From JBLIAZ01 sp047632015 (GTDB lineage: Bacteria; Bacteroidota; Bacteroidia; Flavobacteriales_C; GCA-002722245): 10,072 nt of DNA. The position numbers and the translations under genes are program-made. The stretch is from NCBI GenBank assembly GCA_047632015.1, contig JBLIBC010000086.1, positions 1 to 10,072 on the forward strand, read 5' to 3'. The notes under the pieces are model-generated. The model had not been told where the DNA came from. It did no database searches and was given only the letters and a program-made list of their open reading frames with translations. The number at the start of each line of letters is the position of its first letter. Within the stretch, counting starts at the first letter, position 1. This document shows positions 1 through 6,800 of this stretch, piece after piece.

Positions 1-38
1 TGAAAGTGATCAAGTTCATTGATTCGGAAACAAAGTAA
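1..38 (+). CDS. possible C-terminal end of a + strand gene (partial)
   Basis: The third reading frame is open from base 3 to a TAA stop at 36-38 and would encode the tail KVIKFIDSETK. Eleven codons are too few to identify a family. The case rests on three things: it is open to the window edge, the composition is protein-like, and a hairpin (48-62) follows within ten bases of the stop, as expected at a gene end. If real, this gene converges on gcvP. The alternative is that the bases are non-coding. Confidence 0.35.
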   Translation, partial: KVIKFIDSETK

Positions 39-65
39 GCCCTTCTCCTCCCCAAAGGGGAGCTT
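39..65 (+). terminator. GC-rich hairpin after the 1-38 reading frame, possible terminator or dispersed palindrome
   Basis: A perfect six-base stem, CTCCCC (48-53) and GGGGAG (57-62), closes an AAA loop. Only three T residues follow (64-66), so it is a weak intrinsic terminator. The wider sequence 39-65 resembles the reverse complement of the palindrome at 131-160, so it may instead be a copy of a dispersed intergenic repeat. Confidence 0.4.
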
Positions 66-130
66 TCATCACGTGAATAAGATGGCTGTGTTTTGTAAGA
101 GTATATTTTTAGTTTTTCTGCGAGTCATAC

Positions 131-160
131 AGGCTCTTCCCTTCGGGGACGGGAGAGGCT
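131..160 (-). terminator. hairpin directly after the gcvP stop codon
   Basis: The arms 131-141 and 151-160 pair over about nine bases, with one mismatch (133/158) and one bulged base (138). Inside is a smaller CCC-TTCG-GGG hairpin (139-148). The arm begins one base after the gcvP stop (162-164). No T-run follows it on the - strand, so it could protect the 3' end of the mRNA or be a dispersed palindrome rather than a classic terminator. Confidence 0.4.
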
Positions 161-161
161 T

Positions 162-3011
162 CTAATCTGCATATTCCATCACCTCTGGACAAGTACATAC
201 TAAATTCCTATCACCGTAAGCGTTATCAACCCTTGAAACAGGTACCCAATATTTATTAGCTTTTAAATAACCTAAAGGATAAGCTGCCTTTTCACGACTG
301 TACGAATGACTCCACTCATCAACCATCAAGGTGTCAGCTGGGTGTGGTGCATTAACCAGTACATTGTCATCTTTCGGATAAATACCTTCAGCTATTTCAT
401 CTATTTCTTTTACAATAGACACCATCGCACTTGTAAAACGGTCTAGCTCTTCTTTAGACTCGCTTTCCGTAGGCTCTACCATGAGGGTTCCCACTACTGG
501 AAATGATACTGTTGGAGAGTGGAATCCATAATCAATAAGACGCTTAGCAATATCCATCACCTCGATCCCAGCCTTTTCTTTAAATGGTCGGCAATCTACG
601 ATCATTTCATGTGCTACTGTGTTATTTTTCCCTTTGTATAAGATGTTAAAATCCTTTTCCAATTTCACCTTTAAGTAATTAGCATTCAGAATAGCAATTT
701 CAGTCGCTTCTTTTAATCCTTCACCTCCCAACATTTTCACATATCCAAGCGATATAATTAATATCAATGCACTGCTGTAAGGCGCTGATGACACAGGTCC
801 AATTGCCTTTTCATCGTTACTAACCGCAAGGTGTTTGGGTAAAAATGGTGTTAAGTGTTTAGCCACACCAATTGGTCCCATACCGGGCCCTCCTCCTCCA
901 TGAGGAATGGCAAATGTTTTATGCAAGTTTAAGTGACATACGTCTGCTCCAATTTGAGCTGGATTGGTTAAGCCTACTTGTGCGTTCATGTTTGCACCAT
1001 CCATGTATACTTGACCACCGTGCTCATGGATTAGCTCCGTAATTTCATGCACACCTTCCTCGTACACACCATGTGTCGAAGGATAGGTAATCATTAATGC
1101 AGCAAGTTCTGAAGCGTGCTTTTCAACAGTGCTTTTTAAGTCAGAAAAATCAATGTTCCCTTGGGCATCACATCTAGTAACCACCACTTTAAAACCTGCC
1201 ATCACTGCTGATGCTGGATTTGTTCCGTGAGCACTGGAAGGTATAATCACCACATTCCTATTTCCTTCACCTTTGTCTTTTAAATATGCTTTTATTACCA
1301 TCAATCCTGCTAACTCTCCTTGAGCGCCTGAATTAGGTTGAAAAGAAATACCATCGAAGCCAGTAACTGCTTTTAATGCTTTTGCTAAATCTTTAATTAC
1401 TTTCTGATAACCAAGTGATTGATCAATCGGAACAAAAGGATGTACAGCATTAAATTTTTCCCATGATAGTGGAATCATTTGAGAAGCTGCATTTAATTTC
1501 ATGGTACATGAACCAAGGGCGATCATAGAATGAACTAAGGATAAATCCTTGTTTTCTAACGATTTCAAATACCTCATCATTTCCGTTTCAGAATGGTACT
1601 TATTGAATACACTTTGCTGTAAAAAAGATGTTTGACGGTTAAAACATTCGTTAAAACCCATGTCTGTTAAATCTTGACTTACGCTCACCATCATTTTTTC
1701 CTGGTACTGTGAAAATACATCAAGCACTTGTTTAACGTCTTTAAAAGACGTCGTTTCGTCAATAGAAATTGTAACTACTCCTTCGAAATGATAATTGAAG
1801 TTGTAGCCCTTTTCTTTGGCAATATTTTGAAGTTTTCTTTTATCCTCAACAACCACACAAACCGTATCAAAATAGTCTTTAGAGGTCATTTCCAAACCTA
1901 ATTTAATTAGGTGATCGCCTAATGTTTTGGCTCTGTTTGCTACAGTGGACGCAATTTTTACTAAATGTTTTGGTCCATGAAAAACAGCGAACATACTGGC
2001 CATATTAGCTAATAATGCTTGCGCTGTACAAATGTTTGACGTAGCTTTTTCTCTTTTTATGTGTTGCTCTCTTGTTTGCAAAGCCATCCTTAACCCTACT
2101 TTCCCCTGAGCGTCTTTTGATACGCCTATAATTCTTCCTGGAATACTTCTTTTGTAACTTTCTTTTGTGGCAAAAAATGCAGCATGAGGACCTCCAAAAC
2201 CCATTGGAACACCAAATCGTTGACTGTTACCTAGTACCACTCCTGCACCAAATGTGGACGGTTCTTTTAGTACACATAAACTCAATAAATCAGTAGCCAC
2301 AACTAACTCCGCGTTGAATCCATTAATTGTTTTTGACAGGTCACTGTATTCTTGCACTTCTCCTTTTGAATTTGGGTATTGAACTAATACGCCAAAATAG
2401 GAGTCATCAAAATCATGAGCTAATGCAACATCAATTACAAGATCAATTCCTAAAAAATTTGCCCTAGTTTGGACCACATCAATCGTTTGAGCAAAAACTT
2501 CAGCATCAACAAAAAACTTATTCGCTCCTCTTTTTATCGCATCTCTTTTTCGGCAATTGAACAGCATGATCATTGCTTCGGCAGCTGCAGTGGCCTCATC
2601 AAGCAAGGATGCATTAGCCAAAGGCATTCCTGTTAATTCAGTTGTCAAGGTTTGAAAATTCAATAATGCTTCCAACCTTCCTTGTGATATTTCAGCCTGA
2701 TAAGGAGTGTACGCTGTGTACCATCCTGGATTTTCAAACAAATTCCTCAATATTACTGAGGGAGTGTGAGTGTTATAATAACCTTGACCAATTAAGGTCG
2801 TCAAGGAACTGTTCATGTTTGCAATATCAGCCACTTCTTTTATCCAGTCCTCCTCAGACAATGCTTCCGGAACGTCGATATCATTGACTAAACGAATAGC
2901 TGACGGTATGGTGGCACTAATCAAGTCTTCCATGGAATCGTACCCGATTTCATTTAACATTGCCTTTTTTTCCTCTTGATTTACTCCTACGTGACGATTT
3001 GAAAATTTCAT
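162..3011 (-). CDS. gcvP: glycine dehydrogenase (decarboxylating), glycine cleavage system P protein
   Basis: This is the P protein of the glycine cleavage system. It is a cytoplasmic PLP enzyme that decarboxylates glycine and passes the aminomethyl group to the lipoyl arm of the H protein. The 949-residue product has the usual length of the single-chain form, in which two PLP-enzyme halves are fused. Visible family motifs are the N-terminal FSNRHVG, the GWYTAYTPYQAEISQGR block (about residues 96-112), SNICTAQALLAN near 325, ALGSCTMKLN near 500, and the PLP-lysine motif HLNLHKTFAIPHGGGGPG. The Schiff-base lysine is residue 698, with its codon at 918-920. I place the start at the ATG at 3009-3011. 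The in-frame TTG at 3033-3035 lies inside the probable -7 promoter box, and the ATG gives the normal family N-terminus (MKFSNRHVG). No gcvT or gcvH is next to it, and no glycine riboswitch fits in the short leader. The frame is intact. Confidence 0.98.
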   Translation of the reverse strand: MKFSNRHVGVNQEEKKAMLNEIGYDSMEDLISATIPSAIRLVNDIDVPEALSEEDWIKEVADIANMNSSLTTLIGQGYYNTHTPSVILRNLFENPGWYTAYTPYQAEISQGRLEALLNFQTLTTELTGMPLANASLLDEATAAAEAMIMLFNCRKRDAIKRGANKFFVDAEVFAQTIDVVQTRANFLGIDLVIDVALAHDFDDSYFGVLVQYPNSKGEVQEYSDLSKTINGFNAELVVATDLLSLCVLKEPSTFGAGVVLGNSQRFGVPMGFGGPHAAFFATKESYKRSIPGRIIGVSKDAQGKVGLRMALQTREQHIKREKATSNICTAQALLANMASMFAVFHGPKHLVKIASTVANRAKTLGDHLIKLGLEMTSKDYFDTVCVVVEDKRKLQNIAKEKGYNFNYHFEGVVTISIDETTSFKDVKQVLDVFSQYQEKMMVSVSQDLTDMGFNECFNRQTSFLQQSVFNKYHSETEMMRYLKSLENKDLSLVHSMIALGSCTMKLNAASQMIPLSWEKFNAVHPFVPIDQSLGYQKVIKDLAKALKAVTGFDGISFQPNSGAQGELAGLMVIKAYLKDKGEGNRNVVIIPSSAHGTNPASAVMAGFKVVVTRCDAQGNIDFSDLKSTVEKHASELAALMITYPSTHGVYEEGVHEITELIHEHGGQVYMDGANMNAQVGLTNPAQIGADVCHLNLHKTFAIPHGGGGPGMGPIGVAKHLTPFLPKHLAVSNDEKAIGPVSSAPYSSALILIISLGYVKMLGGEGLKEATEIAILNANYLKVKLEKDFNILYKGKNNTVAHEMIVDCRPFKEKAGIEVMDIAKRLIDYGFHSPTVSFPVVGTLMVEPTESESKEELDRFTSAMVSIVKEIDEIAEGIYPKDDNVLVNAPHPADTLMVDEWSHSYSREKAAYPLGYLKANKYWVPVSRVDNAYGDRNLVCTCPEVMEYAD

Positions 3012-3032
3012 AAAATGTGCTTGAATTTGGAA

Positions 3033-3066
3033 CAAAAATAACGAAACCTTCCTGAAGTTGAATCAA
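3033..3066 (-). promoter_or_regulatory. candidate gcvP promoter, Bacteroidota type
   Basis: On the - strand, TATTTTTG (3040 to 3033) matches the Bacteroidota -7 consensus TAnnTTTG in every fixed position. A TTG (3066 to 3064) that could serve as the -33 element lies 23 bases upstream, at the long end of accepted spacing. Transcription would begin around 3026, leaving a leader of roughly 15 bases before the ATG. The call is by pattern only. Confidence 0.45.
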
Positions 3067-3138
3067 TTACTTATTAACCTTCGCACGGATTTTTCAACAT
3101 TATTTTTAACTTTAAACAATTCACCAAACAATCTGATT

Positions 3139-3798
3139 ATGTTTCAAAAAATAGTTCTCACAGTATTAATTCTCCTAATTGGCACTACTGCTAAAGCCCA
3201 AGACACTTTGCAATTATTGAATGGAAAAACTAAAGTGGTGAAAGTCAGCCATGAAACATCGTCATACGTAATTTACCAAAAAATTAAAAAAGGAGACACT
3301 TCCAACTTGAGTAAGCCACGAGAAATGGACAAGCAAGATATATTTAGGGTATCTTATTTTTACGATGAAAAACAAGATTCGACTCAAAAAATAACTCAAG
3401 TATATCAGGTCGACTCCTTGATGGGTGACTACTTTACAGTTAAGGAAATGGAAATGTTTTTAGAAGGAAAAGCGCAAGCACGCAAAAACTATAAAGCTTT
3501 CAAGTATGCATTAGTTGGATTTGGAGTGGGAGCAGCATCTGGATATTTAGGTTCTTTCTGGGGCTGGGTTCCTGTAACTGGCTACACTTCAGTGGCTGGA
3601 GTATGGATAATTAAACCTTTTTTAAAAGCTGACAACCCTGAACTATTTAACGATTTACATTTCAATGCCGGATACCGCGAACATGCTAAAATAAAACAAG
3701 CCAAATACGCTTTAATTGGAAGCGCAGTTGGACTTGTATCGTCTTTATTTCTTTGGGGACCAGCGCTGGAAAAGGCAGAAGAATTGACAAGCAATTAA
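3139..3798 (+). CDS. exported protein of unknown function with two similar hydrophobic segments
   Basis: The product has 219 residues. I start it at ATG 3139 because this puts a clear signal peptide at the N-terminus (hydrophobic run IVLTVLILLIG, likely cleavage after AKA-Q, residue 20 or 21). The upstream in-frame TTG at 3058 would add 27 residues that bury the signal. Residues 22-75, beginning DTLQLLNGKTKVVKV, are beta-rich. They recall a recurrent Bacteroidota exported-protein theme in which a short 'D-T-L-x-L-x-N-G-K' strand opens the mature chain. Residues 86-118 are polar, with a YFTVKEMEMFLEGKAQARKNYK stretch. Two hydrophobic, Gly/Ser-rich segments follow: KYALVGFGVGAASGYLG (122-138) and KYALIGSAVGLVSSLFLWG (189-207). 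These look like copies of one unit and may insert in or lie against a membrane. It is divergent from gcvP and convergent with the giant surface-protein gene. No enzymatic motif is seen, and function and final location are unknown. Confidence 0.85.
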   Translation: MFQKIVLTVLILLIGTTAKAQDTLQLLNGKTKVVKVSHETSSYVIYQKIKKGDTSNLSKPREMDKQDIFRVSYFYDEKQDSTQKITQVYQVDSLMGDYFTVKEMEMFLEGKAQARKNYKAFKYALVGFGVGAASGYLGSFWGWVPVTGYTSVAGVWIIKPFLKADNPELFNDLHFNAGYREHAKIKQAKYALIGSAVGLVSSLFLWGPALEKAEELTSN

Positions 3799-3842
3799 CT
3801 TCTTTTTATTCCACAGAAGACTGGTTCATCGATATTCACTTG

Positions 3843-6800
3843 CTACCTGACAACTGTCAAAGTTCCTGTTTGAGACCTGCTTTCTTCGTTGTTCATTACG
3901 TTAAGGAAAGTGTACGATAGAACCCACACGTATACATCTTCCTGAACAGGGTAACTTCCGAACCTACCATCCCATTTCTCACTGATTGATGTCGATTTCC
4001 AAATTTGCTCTCCCCATCTGTTATATACAAATAATTCCATACTTTGAATTCCTCTTCCCTCAATTCCCCATGTCTCATTTTTACCATCACCATTTGGCGT
4101 GAATCCACTTGCCATCCAAACATTCGGCATACAATCTTCACTTATAAGCACTTCACCCTCTCCCACACAACCTTCTTCATCTGTAATCAAAACGGTGTAC
4201 TGACCTCTTTTTGTAATGTCGATGATTTGCGTAGTATCACCAGTACTCCATAAAAAGGAGTAGGTTGGTGTCACACTGTTAATGTTCATTGGTGCAGTAT
4301 TCAATGTCATGAAACCATCTTTCATTTCTTCAAAACACACCACACTATCCGACTGCACTGTACTTATTGGCAATTCCCTAACTGTAACCATTGTTGTTGC
4401 TGTATCAGGACAATTAGCTAATTTTGGCGTTACAATTAAAGTATAATACCCGCCCAATTCAACATTAGATAATCGTCCCTCATCCAGTGGGTCTGACACT
4501 TCAATACCTTTGTCATTTACATCGGTAGATAAATACCAATTATAACTGTATTTACTGTTTAACTCACTAGCCTCCAATGATGCTGTTTTTCCAACACAAA
4601 TAATTGTGTCTGCTGCAGAAATAGTAATGTCTATATCTGGTTTAGCAATGAAGTCAAGTATTGCTTCTGTAGAATCGGAGCAAGATGTAGCAATTTCAGT
4701 CACAGTCAATTTATACGTTCCATCAACTGATGCAGAATATGTATTAGCCGTTTCTCCGTTTACTGGAGCTCCATTTAAACTCCACACATAACTATGTGTA
4801 GCTGTATTATACATGCCTCCATTCACTGGTAATGTTACCGTTGTCCCTTCACAATCTTCTGTCGGTGAACCTAAATCGACAACAGGTAACGCATTAGTTG
4901 TCACATCCGCTGAAGCAGTTGCTGAACATGTCGTCGCCGCAACTGTGACAGTAACTTCGTACGTATCAACTCCTGCTGTTAGTCCATCAATTGTTAAAGT
5001 AGCTGCACTCGAATTGGTAATACTGCTGGTGTTCTTTTTCCAACTGAATGTATGTGTCGGTGCAGTCGGACCTGAATTAATAGTCACGGGTATTCCTAAA
5101 CAAGTTGAAGTATCTCTTAAAACAGGTATCGGTAAAGGATTAACACTCAATATTGCACTGTCCTTTCCTGTACACCCAAGTACATCATCCGTTACTATCA
5201 CCAAGATTTTTAAACCATCTTGAGCCAAGGTTACGTTATTCACTGGAAAATTAGTTCCTGCGCTCCCATCATGCCATACGTACGAATAATCTAATCGGTT
5301 CGGTTGATCCTTGAAGTCGGTATCAAATTCGGTAAAGCTTTCTCCTTCACACAAGGGTTTGTCATCAAGTCCTGTTACCAACAATACATTATCAACTTTC
5401 ACTGTCAAGGAGTCAGCAAACACACATCCAAATTCGTTCGTGTAAGTCAATTTTACTTTTTCAGTGTAACCATCTGCTTGATTTGCTACTGTATATTGAA
5501 TTACTGAAGTAGCGTCTTCCCACACATAACTTCCAGTTGTTAATACGCTCGCTGGAGTACTCGGCACATCAATCTTTGCAGAACCAGCTGGACAAATTGT
5601 TTGGTCATCTCCTAAATCAAAAACAGTTGCTTGTTTTTCGGTTAAGGTCATGGTATCTTTTGCTATACAACCATTTCCGTCTGTTACAATAACATCATAA
5701 TCTCCCGCAGTACTTACTTGAAGAGTTTGGTCAAAGCTAGCATCGTTCCATAAATAAGTAGAACCTACATTGTTTGCATCTAATGCAATTGTTGCTCCAG
5801 CACCTGTACATACAAAAGTGTTTGGACCTAAACTTACAATTGGTAAAGCATTGATCGTTACAATGATGTCATCAGTTGCCGTACAACCAGCACTATCCAC
5901 ATTTAAAGTAAATGTGGCGCTTCCTGCGGTCCATACTTTAAATATACTATCAGTTGAAACCGTAGTTGCAAGAAGTTCCCAATCGTAATTAAGACCAGTT
6001 TGCGCAGGTGTTAATTCAAGAGTTGCTGTATCGCCAAAACACTCCGTTTTATCAGTACCCAAATCAATTGTTAATGGGTTCTCATTGAATAATTCCATGG
6101 TATCTGTTCCCGCACAACCACCAGCATCTTCAATATCAAGATATATTTTACCAGTTGTGGTTGTCGTCAAGCTAGTTCCGCCTGTTCCATCGCTCCATGT
6201 GTAGGTAATGTTAGAATAATTTATCACTGGGCTTAATGTAATTGGTTGCCCAGGACATACTGTTGTGTCTGGTCTCAAGTCTAAACTCAAAGTAGAACTT
6301 TCCTTAACATAAACACTATCCGTATCGCTACATCCAGTCACTGTCACGATTACCCAATAATCACCTTGTGTATTTACATTTAAAGTAGGATTGGTACTAG
6401 CGTCACTCCATTCATAAGTGGCAGAGGCTGTTGTCGCATCCAAGTTAATTGGAAAACTAGTTGGACAAGCAAACACAGAATCACTTGGACTAAAATTAAA
6501 TACTGGTTTAGGGTTCAAAGTAACATTAATAGAGTCTCTCGAAATACAGCCTTCAGCGTTTGTCACTTCAACTCTGTATTCATTTAACCCTGTAGTACTT
6601 GCTATAAATGTTTGAGTACTATTTGTTGCATTCTCTTGCCATAAATACGTGGTTTGAGTTCCTGCATCCAACTCTAAACTTGTACCACAAATAGTGGTAT
6701 CATTACCTAAATTTACTGTCGCTGCTCCTTTTAATCCTAGCTCAACGGTACCTCTTCCGTTACAACCGTTGGCATCAGTTACAATTACACTGTAAGAACC

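Noticed and set aside
2642..2887. An 81-codon + strand open frame within gcvP
   Set aside because: It is wholly antisense to a highly conserved part of gcvP and has no protein-like features.
3101..3114. Near-match -7 boxes (TATTTTTA, TAACTTTA) ahead of the 3139-3798 gene
   Set aside because: Each misses the final G of TAnnTTTG and no TTG lies at suitable spacing upstream, so I do not call a promoter.
3799..3842. Possible bidirectional terminator between the convergent genes, from CTTCT (3799-3803) and AGAAG (3815-3819)
   Set aside because: The stem is only five AT-rich base pairs with the T-run inside the loop, so it does not meet terminator form. No convincing terminator is seen here for either gene.
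3848..3859. Short palindrome TGACA-AC-TGTCA at the end of the giant gene
   Set aside because: It has five base pairs and a two-base loop within the last sense codons, which is too small to support a function.
4813..5223. A 136-codon + strand open frame opposite the giant gene, and similar ones at 4606, 5770, 7699 and 8908
   Set aside because: They lie antisense to a clearly coding, repetitive Thr/Val/Gly-rich gene, which leaves the opposite strand open by composition. None has recognisable domains, and several echo the repeat pattern.
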